From positions 1 through 64,000 of the forward strand of contig NZ_POXG01000003.1 in assembly GCF_003044565.1 (NCBI RefSeq): a stretch of DNA of 64,000 nt, in the 5' to 3' direction. Each line of letters opens with the position of its first letter. The first letter of the stretch is position 1. This DNA comes from Neisseria sicca. GTDB taxonomy: Bacteria; Pseudomonadota; Gammaproteobacteria; Burkholderiales; Neisseriaceae. Shown piece by piece: positions 16,798 through 25,073 of this stretch. The notes beneath the pieces are model-generated. The model saw nothing but the letters and a program-made list of their open reading frames with translations, made no database searches and was not told the DNA's origin. The position numbers and the translations under genes are program-made.

Positions 16798-17859
16798 CTA
16801 GCCGTAAATGCTTTCCCTGACTGAAACCAAAGCCGCCAACGCTGAAGTAGCATTTACTGTTTCAGGCAGGTCGGAAGCGTCAAACGCCGTTTCTACCTCC
16901 GCCATCAGCCGTTCTGCTTTTTCTAGCAGGTCTTCGTAGGAGGATTCGCCGCGTTTGATGGCGAGCAGTTCGTCGCGGTTGGGACGGCGTGGGCGGATTT
17001 CGCCGTGGCGGGCGATGTCGAGGGCGGTTTCAAGCAGGCGGAAGGTGTGCATCATGTTTTTAGCGTCGTAGCCCTGTCCGTGTGCCTGCGTGCCTTGGTA
17101 GCGCGATTCGTTGCGTTCCGCCAACCATTGCTGATAGGACGCGTATTCACGGCAGTAGCTGCTGTATCCGTCTTGGTTGAAGGAGAGGTAGGCAAGCGGG
17201 GTTTCGCCTTCGGGAACGGAGCTGAGGGAGAGATTGGTGGCTTCGGGTTTGAGCGCGACGCCGTGGTAGCTGCGCGTGCCGTCGGGGTCGTAAAACAGGG
17301 CGTAGAGTTCGCGGGCGTGGGCGATTTTGACCAAACCGACGCGCCGCTGTTCCATTCCGCGTTGCGAAAGCCAGTGTCGCAGCGGCACGGTTTGCGCGTC
17401 TTTTACGATGTGGCAGAAATCAAGCACGCTTTTCTTTTCAGACGACATCGGATTGCTGATTTTCTTGTTCAGCCCGCGTGCTTTTTTGATTTGCCCGTAG
17501 GCGTATCCGGCGAAACTCTGACGGCAGGCTTTGGACATAAACCATTCGGTTTTGAAGGTATCTATGAGCGGCGAACGGTAGCGCACGCAGTCGGGCGGCG
17601 AGGCGAGCAGCTCCAGCGTGTTCGGATTGCTTTGCAGCAAAAGCTCGATAAACCGCCCCAGTTCGTAATAAACGATGTCGTTGGTTTCGTTGCTGATTTG
17701 CGGGATGTATTCCATGCCGTAAAACATGGATTTGGGCAGGTAAAACACGCCTTTGATGTCGGTATCGGATTCGGGTGTCGCCAAACCGTAGGCGCGGCTG
17801 CCGGAAACGGCTTCTAACAGAAGCAGGTTTTGTGTGTGCAAGTCTTCGATGGTGAGCAT
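16798..17859 (-). CDS. Nucleotidyltransferase-fold protein (RlaP-like), paralogue 1
   Basis: 353 residues. The N-terminus holds AVSGSRAYGLATPESDTDIKG: the GS...D-x-D core of DNA polymerase beta-type nucleotidyltransferases, closest to the RlaP/COG3541 group. Its substrate is unknown. The long C-terminal part (GRFIELLLQSNPNTLELLASP, then a helical region) is not characterised. The start is set at 17859; there a DUS (17861-17872) ends one base before the ATG, and its AGG, 10 bases upstream, can serve as the ribosome binding site. A related gene lies at 18558-19316. Confidence 0.75.
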   Translation of the reverse strand: MLTIEDLHTQNLLLLEAVSGSRAYGLATPESDTDIKGVFYLPKSMFYGMEYIPQISNETNDIVYYELGRFIELLLQSNPNTLELLASPPDCVRYRSPLIDTFKTEWFMSKACRQSFAGYAYGQIKKARGLNKKISNPMSSEKKSVLDFCHIVKDAQTVPLRHWLSQRGMEQRRVGLVKIAHARELYALFYDPDGTRSYHGVALKPEATNLSLSSVPEGETPLAYLSFNQDGYSSYCREYASYQQWLAERNESRYQGTQAHGQGYDAKNMMHTFRLLETALDIARHGEIRPRRPNRDELLAIKRGESSYEDLLEKAERLMAEVETAFDASDLPETVNATSALAALVSVRESIYG

Positions 17860-18058
17860 TTTCAGACGACCTTTTGTGAGGTGGTTGGGTATTAAAAAAG
17901 CAGTCTGCACTTTCAGGCAGCCATTGGTGTGTGCTGGATCTGGGAATCCGACTTGCGGTTTTTCAGACGACCCGAAAAAGGGAAAGGGCTGCCTGAAAAC
18001 GTCGGATTTGCTGACCATACCTACCCGCTGCCCCTACTTAAATGGTTTCAGCAATTGT

Positions 18059-18505
18059 TCAATAGGTATCGGGTAGCTCGGGCAAACCTAACACCATATG
18101 CAAATTGATGAATGCACCGCGTTTTTTACAAGTCATTTCTTGTCTTTTACCTGCGCGTTCGGCGGACAAGGTGTATTCGGGTTTGCCGATGGTACTGGTT
18201 TTGTCGGCTATATAGGATGCATCGCCGTTGCGCAGATGGATTTCGATGATTTCACCGCGTTGGTTGTTGTCCATCAGTGGTCTCAAATAGTTTTGGAAAA
18301 CTTGGTCTTTGGGCTGCTCGAACACCAATTCAGGACGGGAGAGGTTTTTGCCGAAACGGTAGCGGATTTTGTCGCCTTGCTGCTGGATGCGGACTTGTTT
18401 GCCGTTGTTGAATCGGCAATAAAACAAGGTGTCTTTGTCGATGGGTGCGGAAAAGGCAGTACCGGATAGAAATAATGCGGAAATTAGTAATATTTTGATA
18501 TTCAT
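18059..18505 (-). CDS. Secreted protein of unknown function
   Basis: 148 residues from MNIKILL (18505). A signal peptide is clear: a Lys, then a hydrophobic core ILLISALFLSGTAFSA with cleavage after the last Ala. The mature part has two cysteines (FYCRFNNGK and EMTCKKRG) that could form a disulfide. I do not recognise the family. It sits between the two nucleotidyltransferase genes on the same strand, 52 bases after the second. The frame continues upstream, but only this ATG gives a signal peptide. Confidence 0.65.
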   Translation of the reverse strand: MNIKILLISALFLSGTAFSAPIDKDTLFYCRFNNGKQVRIQQQGDKIRYRFGKNLSRPELVFEQPKDQVFQNYLRPLMDNNQRGEIIEIHLRNGDASYIADKTSTIGKPEYTLSAERAGKRQEMTCKKRGAFINLHMVLGLPELPDTY

Positions 18506-18557
18506 GGTGTTTTCTCTAAAATAAAAAAGAGGGGGAGATTGCAGGCTGCTTTTTCTT

Positions 18558-19316
18558 TTACGGATAAACCGCCGCCAAAGTTTCGCGGAACAATTCATTC
18601 AGCGGCGCGCTGTCGGCAGCTTGGGCGGCATGTGCGGATAATTCGGAAACTTCGTTATATAAATCAACGGTCAATCGCTGCAATTCGGGCGGCAGCGTAT
18701 GTAGGTAACTTTCATCCTGTTCCGCTTTGATGGCCACTAAATCAGCGATTTGGGCGGCGCAGTCCGTTTGCCATTCGCTCATCAGCTCAACCAGCGTCAT
18801 CGGCGGGATGCCGCCTTGTTTCACTGCCCACCGTGCTGCGAGCAGCGGACGCAGGATGTAAAACCATTTTTTCAGTTTGACAGGGTGCGCCAAATCCATG
18901 TTTCTCAAAGCGTTGCCCGCGATGCCGCGATAATGGTGCAGCAGTGCGGCGGCTTGGACGTATTGCGGCGCAAGCGCGTTCAGACGACCTGTGAAATCAT
19001 CGTCCTGCGTATAAACAATCGGCGAACGCAGCCATTCGAGCAGCGTGGCATTGCTTTTCCGCAGCAAACGCAACGCCTTGCGGATGTCCCAGCCGCCAAC
19101 GTCAAACCATTGGTTTTCGATAAATTCAAAGGTGTCTTTCGCTTCGTCGATTTGCAGATAATATTCCTGCGGACGGATATAAATGGCGCGCACGTCGTAA
19201 TCGCTGTCGGGCGAGGCAAAGCCCCATGCGCGGCTGCCGCTCTCTACCGCCAGCAGGAAATGCAGCGGCTCGGTATGGGCGATGTGGGTAAGTTTTTCTT
19301 GAATCGTTTGTTTCAT
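18558..19316 (-). CDS. Nucleotidyltransferase-fold protein (RlaP-like), paralogue 2
   Basis: 252 residues. LAVESGSRAWGFASPDSDYD is the nucleotidyltransferase core, and its spacing and sequence parallel SGSRAYGLATPESDTD of the gene at 16798-17859. Further shared features are a helix with LLRKSNATLLEWLRSP against LLQSNPNTLELLASP, and a downstream helical domain (LKKWFYILRPLLAARW). These proteins resemble E. coli YcgL-type nucleotidyltransferases of unknown substrate. An exact DUS at 18979-18990 is read as GRLN within the gene. Confidence 0.75.
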   Translation of the reverse strand: MKQTIQEKLTHIAHTEPLHFLLAVESGSRAWGFASPDSDYDVRAIYIRPQEYYLQIDEAKDTFEFIENQWFDVGGWDIRKALRLLRKSNATLLEWLRSPIVYTQDDDFTGRLNALAPQYVQAAALLHHYRGIAGNALRNMDLAHPVKLKKWFYILRPLLAARWAVKQGGIPPMTLVELMSEWQTDCAAQIADLVAIKAEQDESYLHTLPPELQRLTVDLYNEVSELSAHAAQAADSAPLNELFRETLAAVYP

Positions 19317-19333
19317 GATGTTTCTTTTAATAG

Positions 19334-19375
19334 AGGTCGTCTGAAAATCCTAAAAAACAGGTTTTCAGACGACCT
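19334..19375. terminator. Inverted DUS pair after hisD
   Basis: DUS at 19334-19345 and reverse complement at 19364-19375. It separates the hisG-hisD transcript from the downstream nucleotidyltransferase gene. Confidence 0.75.
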
Positions 19376-19407
19376 TTGCTTTTTGATGGATGGCGGGTTC
19401 GACCGAA

Positions 19408-20700
19408 TCAGTCTTTCAACCTGAATTCCGCAGAGCGCGCGTGGGCGTTCAGGCTTTCGCCGTGTGCCAATACGCTGGCGATTTTGCCCAGTTTCTGCGC
19501 GCCTTGTTCGGAGACTTGGATCAGGCTGGAGCGTTTTTGGAAGTCGTAAGTGCCCAGCGGCGAGGAGAAGCGGGCGGTGCGGCTGGTGGGCAGGACGTGG
19601 TTGGGACCGGCACAGTAGTCGCCGAGGCTTTCGCTGGTGTAGCGTCCCATGAAAATCGCGCCGGCGTGGCGGATTTTTTTCGCCCATTCCTGCGGGTTTT
19701 CTATCGACAATTCCAAGTGTTCGGGGGAAATGTAGTTGGCGATTGTACAGGCTTCGTCCAAGTCTTTGACGAGTATCATCGCGCCCCTGTTGCCGAGTGA
19801 GGCTTCGATGATGTCGCGGCGGGGCATGGCTTCGATGAGGCGGGTCATGGCGGCTTGGACTTCGTCGAGATAGGGCTGCGACGTGCCGATAAGGATGGCT
19901 TGGGCGATTTCGTCGTGTTCGGCTTGGCTGAACAAATCCATCGCCACCCAGTCGGCGGGCGTGCTGCCGTCGGCGATGACGAGGATTTCAGACGGCCCCG
20001 CCACCATGTCGATGCCGACTACGCCGAATACGCGGCGTTTGGCGGCGGCGACGAAGGCGTTGCCCGGGCCGGTGATTTTATCGACCTGCGGTACGGACTC
20101 GGTGCCGTAGGCGAGGGCGGCAACCGCCTGCGCGCCGCCGACGGTGAAGACTTTGGTGACACCCGCGACGAAGGCAGCGGCAAGTACGATGTCGTTGCGT
20201 TCGCCTTTGGGCGTGGGGACGACCATGATGATTTCTTTCACGCCTGCGACGTGGGCGGGCATGGCGTTCATAATGACGGAACTCGGATACGCCGCTTTGC
20301 CGCCGGGAACGTAAATGCCGACGCGGTCAAGCGGTGTAATTTGTTGTCCCAACAGCGTGCCGTCTTCGTCTTCGTACGCCCACGATTCCATTTTTTGGCG
20401 TTGGTGGTAGCTTTCAACGCGTGCGGCGGCGGTTTTCAAGGCGGTTTGAATTTCGGGCTGCAACCGCTCAAACGCTGCCTGCAAATCCTCTTGGGTGAGG
20501 ATAAGGTCGGCTATGGTTTGGGCGGACGTGCCGTCGAAGCGGTTGGTGTATTCGATGAGTGCCGCATCGCCGCGTTTTTGCACGTCGGCGCAGATGTCGG
20601 CGACGATGCGGTCGATTTCGGGATTCTGCGCGGTCTCAAAGGCCAGCAGGGCTTTGAGTTCGGCTTGGAAATCAGGCGATTGGGTATTGAGTTTTTTCAT
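19408..20700 (-). CDS. hisD: Histidinol dehydrogenase
   Basis: 430 residues. Signatures: [45 protein letters not shown] with the catalytic region, and the zinc-site stretch SQAEHDE. It oxidises histidinol to histidine in two NAD-dependent steps, ending the pathway. Its ATG overlaps the stop of the GIY-YIG gene by 4 bases (ATGA), which implies translational coupling. Confidence 0.97.
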   Translation of the reverse strand: MKKLNTQSPDFQAELKALLAFETAQNPEIDRIVADICADVQKRGDAALIEYTNRFDGTSAQTIADLILTQEDLQAAFERLQPEIQTALKTAAARVESYHQRQKMESWAYEDEDGTLLGQQITPLDRVGIYVPGGKAAYPSSVIMNAMPAHVAGVKEIIMVVPTPKGERNDIVLAAAFVAGVTKVFTVGGAQAVAALAYGTESVPQVDKITGPGNAFVAAAKRRVFGVVGIDMVAGPSEILVIADGSTPADWVAMDLFSQAEHDEIAQAILIGTSQPYLDEVQAAMTRLIEAMPRRDIIEASLGNRGAMILVKDLDEACTIANYISPEHLELSIENPQEWAKKIRHAGAIFMGRYTSESLGDYCAGPNHVLPTSRTARFSSPLGTYDFQKRSSLIQVSEQGAQKLGKIASVLAHGESLNAHARSAEFRLKD

Positions 20701-21593
20701 GACTTGGTTTTCTCCTTTTTTATTTTTGGACTGGGGGTCGTCTGAATATCCTCTTGTTCAGTCTCTGTCTCTGTTTTAGGTCTGATATACGCTTTTTCGC
20801 CCGCACCGCCGAACTTCAATTCGGGCAGGCATTTTTGGTGCAGACCGAGTTTGGACAGCACTTTTTTGCTGGACGAGGCGGTATGGAAACGGTAACGGGT
20901 TTGTGTTCTGCCGTTTTTGGTTTCTTCAGCCATCGTTTCAAAGCCGTCCACTTCATACGCGCTGACCACGGCGTTTTGTAAATCCGCGTGAACGCCGATA
21001 ACGTATTTCACTTTGGAGGCGGCATCTTTGCCGACAATCCAGTTGCCTAGCGTGCGCGATTTGAGGTTGGCATCGTCTTGGTTGTCGAAGAGGTAGTCCG
21101 CTTCTTCGTCGGTATCCAAGTCCAAAGCGTCTTGGATTTTTACGGCGAGAACGAGTCCGTCGGGGTTGAATTCGTCGAGCGGGCAGGGCGTGAATTTGAA
21201 GCGTTCGTCGAGTTCTTCCGCGCTGATGCCGCCTGCGCCGCATCCGGCAGATTTGTTTTTGAACTTTTTATCGACAACGGATTTGACGAAATGAATCAGG
21301 GCAGTTTCGGCGGCTTGCGCTTCGGCTTCGGTCAAATGGTAGCTGATGATATGGCGGCCGATTTTCTTGCATTTGGCGATGGCTTTGCGTTCTGGTACGT
21401 CAATATCGCCGAATTCGCCGTCTTGTGAACGGGCGGCTTGTTCATGCTCGAAGATGCGGTTGTCGCAGCCTTTGCCGATGTAGAGGATTTTGTCTTTTTT
21501 CAGGTCGGTCAGACAATAGACGTAAAACCGACGCTCGCCGTTATTCAAAACGGAAAGGGTTGAATCTGAAAATTTTTTTATTTTTGCAACCAT
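20697..21593 (-). CDS. GIY-YIG nuclease-domain protein in the his cluster
   Basis: 298 residues. Residues ~22-60 read RFYVYCLTD...[19 protein letters not shown], which fits the GIY-YIG core (VYC and YIG, with the Arg of the helix), closest to the LEM-3-like subgroup. The remainder is an acidic central part ([18 protein letters not shown]) and a lysine-rich tail. The gene lies 103 bases after hisG and overlaps hisD by 4 bases, so it is cotranscribed with histidine genes, though nothing in it suggests a role in that pathway. It may be a conserved neisserial gene. The catalytic Glu and activity are unproven. Confidence 0.7.
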   Translation of the reverse strand: MVAKIKKFSDSTLSVLNNGERRFYVYCLTDLKKDKILYIGKGCDNRIFEHEQAARSQDGEFGDIDVPERKAIAKCKKIGRHIISYHLTEAEAQAAETALIHFVKSVVDKKFKNKSAGCGAGGISAEELDERFKFTPCPLDEFNPDGLVLAVKIQDALDLDTDEEADYLFDNQDDANLKSRTLGNWIVGKDAASKVKYVIGVHADLQNAVVSAYEVDGFETMAEETKNGRTQTRYRFHTASSSKKVLSKLGLHQKCLPELKFGGAGEKAYIRPKTETETEQEDIQTTPSPKIKKEKTKS

Positions 21594-21696
21594 TTTAACT
21601 TCTCCTATACAGTTTACTGCCGTTGAAATTTTCAGACGACCTGTCGGCGGGAACGGATGGGGTCGTCTGAAAACGCATCTTCATTCAAAGGAACAT

Positions 21697-22350
21697 TCAC
21701 CCCGCCTTCACTGCGCTGCCGAACGCTTGAATAATCGGCTCCAGCAGCGCGTGTTTCGTTTTCAATGCGGCTTTGTTGACCACCAGACGGCTGGAAATAT
21801 CGACAACGTGTTCGACCGCTTCCAAACCGTTTGCCTTAAGCGTGTTGCCGGTGGAGACCAAATCGACGATGGCGTCGCTCAAGCCGACCAGCGGCGCAAG
21901 CTCCATCGAGCCGTAGAGTTTGATGATGTCAACGTGTACGCCTTTGCCGGCAAAATGCTCGGCGGCGATGTTGGGATATTTCGTCGCGATGCGCAGGCGG
22001 CTTCCGGGCTGCGAGGCGGCGGCGTAGTCGAACCCTTTGCGGACGGCAACCATCATGCGGCATTCGGCGATGTGCAAATCCAGCGGCTGATAAAGCCCGC
22101 TGCCGCCGTGTTCGATTAAAACGTCTTTGCCCGCAATGCCGAAGTCTGCCGCACCGTATTGGACGTAAGTCGGCACGTCGGTGGCGCGGACGATGACGAG
22201 GCGGATGTTTTCATGGTTGGTGCCGATAATCAGCTTGCGCGATTTCTCGGGCGCTTCGGCAGGAACAATGCCTGCTGCCGCCAAAAGCGGCAGCGTTTCT
22301 TCAAAGATGCGTCCTTTGGACAGGGCGATGGTCAGTGTGTTTTCAGTCAT
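21697..22350 (-). CDS. hisG: ATP phosphoribosyltransferase, short form
   Basis: 217 residues, the HisG short form without the C-terminal regulatory domain. It has [31 protein letters not shown] and the PRPP-binding stretch [17 protein letters not shown]. It joins ATP and PRPP, the first step to histidine. Short HisG works only with the regulatory subunit HisZ, which is encoded at 53713-54864. A Correia element begins 63 bases upstream of the start. Confidence 0.95.
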   Translation of the reverse strand: MTENTLTIALSKGRIFEETLPLLAAAGIVPAEAPEKSRKLIIGTNHENIRLVIVRATDVPTYVQYGAADFGIAGKDVLIEHGGSGLYQPLDLHIAECRMMVAVRKGFDYAAASQPGSRLRIATKYPNIAAEHFAGKGVHVDIIKLYGSMELAPLVGLSDAIVDLVSTGNTLKANGLEAVEHVVDISSRLVVNKAALKTKHALLEPIIQAFGSAVKAG

Positions 22351-22412
22351 TGTTGTTGTGTGCCGTCAGACTTTAAACCCGTACCAAGCAGGCAGCCTGA
22401 CTTTCTCCGTTG

Positions 22413-22568
22413 TATAGTGGATTAACTTTAAACCAGTACGGCGTTGCCTCGCCTTAGCTCAAAGAGAACGATTCTCTAAAGGTGCTGAAGCACCAAGTGA
22501 ATCGGTTCCGTACTATCTGTACTGTCTGCGGCTTCGTCGCCTTGTCCTGATTTAGTTAATCCACTATA
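22413..22568. mobile_element. Correia element, long form (156 bp)
   Basis: Terminal repeats TATAGTGGATTAACTTTAAA and TTAGTTAATCCACTATA; the right end lacks two A against the other copies. The interior contains the extra block AACGATTCTCTAAAGGTGCTG ... CACCAAGTGAATCGG, a 6-bp stem GGTGCT/AGCACC that is typical of the long form with an IHF-type site. Confidence 0.9.
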
Positions 22569-22585
22569 TGTTTCAGATGGGAAAA

Positions 22586-22623
22586 AGGTCGTCTGAAAAC
22601 CGCGACCGGCATTCAGACGACCC
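22586..22623. terminator. Inverted DUS pair after the Sco gene
   Basis: DUS at 22586-22597 and an imperfect reverse complement (TTCAGACGACCC) at 22612-22623, nine bases beyond the sco stop. Confidence 0.7.
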
Positions 22624-22631
22624 CATGCGGA

Positions 22632-23345
22632 TCAAAGCAGTTTTTTGATGTCGGCGGCAATGGTTGCCGGTTCGCTGCCGTAAGGCGAGAAAATCGCCAC
22701 TTCGCCGTTTTTGTCTATCAGATACGCGCCGGAAGAGTGGTCAACCAGATAGTTCTCGCTGTCTTCCTTCTGAACCACTTTGGAGGAAACCACGCGGTAT
22801 TGCTGTTTGATGACCGGCAGGCTTTGGTCGCCTGTCGCAGTCAGACCGATAAATTCAGGATTGAACTGCTTGACGTATTTGCTGATGACTTCAGGCGTGT
22901 CGCGCTCGGGGTCGATGCTGACGAACACTACTTTCACATCTTTCGCCTGATCGCCCAATTGTTTCAATGTGTCGCTGTAAGTCAGCAATTCGGTCGGGCA
23001 AACGTCGGGGCAGTGTGTATAGCCGAAGGACAGGATCACGACTTTGCCTTTCAGGTCGCTTAAGCTGAACGGCTTGCCGTCGCCGTCGGTCAGCGTGAAA
23101 TCGCCGCCGATGTCCTCTTTACGCATATCTGTTCCCGGACCTTGCGGTTTGGGAGCGGCAGCAGCGTTAAGCGAGGTCGTTTCAGGAGAAGAAGCAGGCG
23201 TTGCAGCTGGGGCGGATGCTGTTGAAGAGGCGGCTGAAGCAGTCGCGGGATTTTGTTCCGGCGCTTTGGCTTCAGGTTTGCAGGCAGCAAGTGCGGTAAG
23301 GGCGAATGCGCCCAAAATGGCGGTACGGATTGCAGTAGGCATCAT
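22632..23345 (-). CDS. Sco1/SenC-family copper lipoprotein
   Basis: 237 residues from ATG 23345, which has GGAG seven bases before it. A lipoprotein signal peptide ends in LAAC. A low-complexity Ala/Ser/Thr/Pro linker (about residues 30-70) leads into a thioredoxin fold with CPDVCPTEL, the paired copper-binding cysteines, and VDHSSGAYLID, the copper-binding His. Sco delivers copper to the CuA site of cytochrome oxidase. In Neisseria it also protects against oxidative stress (family knowledge). The nos operon in this window also has a CuA enzyme, but NosL is the likelier copper donor there. Confidence 0.92.
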   Translation of the reverse strand: MMPTAIRTAILGAFALTALAACKPEAKAPEQNPATASAASSTASAPAATPASSPETTSLNAAAAPKPQGPGTDMRKEDIGGDFTLTDGDGKPFSLSDLKGKVVILSFGYTHCPDVCPTELLTYSDTLKQLGDQAKDVKVVFVSIDPERDTPEVISKYVKQFNPEFIGLTATGDQSLPVIKQQYRVVSSKVVQKEDSENYLVDHSSGAYLIDKNGEVAIFSPYGSEPATIAADIKKLL

Positions 23346-23590
23346 AAAAATTCTCCAATGCAAATATGGTGTGTGAACGTCGTCTGAAAATAAAAAATGA
23401 AACGAACGCCGTCATCTTAGCGCGTTTGCAACATTTAATATAGCGGTTTATGCCGTTTTTCGGCTGAAAATGAATGATGTTTGATATAAGTGGAAAGAGT
23501 AGGGTGCGTCGGGAACAAAATAAAATGAATTTAATATTTTTAAAAATCAAAAATATAAGCAATATATCTGCAAACAAGGCAAGATTTTTC

Positions 23591-23618
23591 TTTACAAGCC
23601 CGAATACGCCGCTATAAT
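23591..23618 (+). promoter_or_regulatory. tRNA-Leu promoter
   Basis: TTTACA, 16 bases, then the perfect TATAAT (23613-23618), 17 bases before the tRNA. Confidence 0.7.
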
Positions 23619-23634
23619 AGCGACTTCTTCACCA

Positions 23635-23719
23635 GCCCAGGTGGCGAAATTGGTAGACGCAGGGGACTCAAAATCCCCCGCCGCAAGGTGTGTCGGTTCG
23701 AGTCCGACCCTGGGCACCA
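23635..23719 (+). tRNA. tRNA-Leu (CAA)
   Basis: 85 bases including the encoded CCA. Acceptor stem GCCCAGG/CCTGGGC, D-arm with AATTGGTAGACGC, and anticodon stem GGGGA/TCCCC with loop CTCAAAA, giving anticodon CAA. There is a long variable arm CGCCGCAAGGTG, typical of class II tRNAs, and a T-arm with GGTTCGAGTCC. It decodes UUG. Confidence 0.95.
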
Positions 23720-23724
23720 CAAAA

Positions 23725-23750
23725 AACCGCTTATCAGCGGTTATTTTTTT
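23725..23750 (+). terminator. tRNA-Leu terminator
   Basis: AACCGC / GCGGTT stem with a six-base loop followed by ATTTTTTT. Confidence 0.8.
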
Positions 23751-23927
23751 GCCTATCGAATGCTCATATTAGGAACCAACATTTTGATCAATCAGGATTT
23801 TTGTTGGTTTTGCCATGTTCTCGATATTGGATCAAACCAAACACGCGGTTCAGCGAAAGTCGGATTCATTTACCTCTTATTCCTCCGTTTATGTTGAATA
23901 AATACCGCCAAGCCCGTTTTATGACAA

Positions 23928-23963
23928 AGGTCGTCTGAATCAAACTATACTTTCAGACGACCT
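23928..23963. terminator. Inverted DUS pair before the orphan immunity gene
   Basis: DUS at 23928-23939 and reverse complement at 23952-23963, only 24 bases before the next start codon. No promoter was recognised between hairpin and gene, so expression of that gene is unclear. Confidence 0.65.
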
Positions 23964-23986
23964 CTATTCAATCACGGAGCTTATTT

Positions 23987-25015
23987 ATGTCTATCCGTCT
24001 GACTACGCTGTCGCTTATTCTCGCAGCCACAGCCTGCACGCCCACCGTTTCCCCATCGGCAGAAACCTCGCCGACCGTTACCAAAATCGCCATCGACACT
24101 GCCTACTGGACCGAACGACCCTATTGCAGTGGCCGCTATCAATTGCACCTGCCGTCCAAACGCCGTCATGGCAGTACGCACCTTGATTACAACGGCTGGA
24201 GCGTGATGGTTATGTTTAATGATTGGAATAGAAACGTTAGGAATATCAATGAGTTTAAGCAAAGGGGTAGAGCAGGAACAAAAATTGTTGTTGATACCCA
24301 TACTCTGATTCCGGATCGGGCAATGATGCAGGTAACACGTAGGGATTTTGAATGGGAGCATATTATCAGGGATCGTGGTATGCCCTACGAAGCCGATTTA
24401 TATTTCAAGCTGGATAATGATGACGCTTATATCGTACGCAGCTATTTCCGCATTCCTTCTGATCATGGCAAAGCCCCTGCCAACTGGAAAGCCCAAGAGA
24501 AAGAAGCGATAAACACCATGGAGAAAAAATTCCGCCAAGAAATCCTCAGCGGCTTGAAAACCAGGCAGGAATTTGAAGTACCAAATAAACACGGCATCTG
24601 CCTGATAGGCGGTTTCATTGCGGACGACGGCAAAAAACCGTTTGAAGTTCATAGCACTGTCGAATTTGACAAACAACGCGATATGAGTTTGGAAATCATA
24701 CACGGCGACGTGCTGGAGACAGGTGCGCCAACGCTGATAGACCGTAAAGTAAATCTTGGGAAAGGCGCAATGGTTAAAGCCTTAACCCGCACCATCCGCC
24801 AAGGCAAACGCGACATCAACGGTATGTCGGGCGAGGAAAAACTGGTGAAATGGGACGGCAACAAATATATGTTCTTTTGGGAACGCGACGGCGGCGACCC
24901 GCGCATCATGATGCAGTTCGGCACTGAGAAAAAAGACGGGACGAAGCGCAGCGAAGCCGAAGTGCTGGCGATTTGGGATACGGTTTTGCCGACTCTGAAA
25001 CCGGTGAGGCAATAG
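23987..25015 (+). CDS. Orphan Tli4-like immunity protein, paralogue of 2691-3740
   Basis: 342 residues, aligned along its whole length with the immunity protein at 2691-3740. Long blocks are identical, such as NGWSVMVMFNDWNRNV, GICLIGGFIADDGKKPF and the C-terminal EVLAIWDTVLPTLKP. The first ~30 residues and the stretch after NDWNRNV differ most. The signal peptide is clear, but its lipobox is weak (AATAC, Ala at -3), so lipidation at Cys17 is less sure than in the other copy. There is no lipase gene next to it; its neighbours are tRNA-Leu and a convergent spermidine synthase-like gene. GGAG is seven bases before the ATG. Confidence 0.78.
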   Translation: MSIRLTTLSLILAATACTPTVSPSAETSPTVTKIAIDTAYWTERPYCSGRYQLHLPSKRRHGSTHLDYNGWSVMVMFNDWNRNVRNINEFKQRGRAGTKIVVDTHTLIPDRAMMQVTRRDFEWEHIIRDRGMPYEADLYFKLDNDDAYIVRSYFRIPSDHGKAPANWKAQEKEAINTMEKKFRQEILSGLKTRQEFEVPNKHGICLIGGFIADDGKKPFEVHSTVEFDKQRDMSLEIIHGDVLETGAPTLIDRKVNLGKGAMVKALTRTIRQGKRDINGMSGEEKLVKWDGNKYMFFWERDGGDPRIMMQFGTEKKDGTKRSEAEVLAIWDTVLPTLKPVRQ

Positions 25016-25028
25016 CAGCAATAGACAA

Positions 25029-25056
25029 AGGTCGTCTGAAAATTTTCAGACGACCT
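25029..25056. terminator. Inverted DUS pair between convergent genes
   Basis: DUS at 25029-25040 and reverse complement at 25045-25056 with a four-base loop. It stands between the orphan immunity gene (+) and the spermidine synthase-like gene (-), and can serve both. Confidence 0.8.
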
Positions 25057-25073
25057 TTGTTTTGGGAAAAAGC

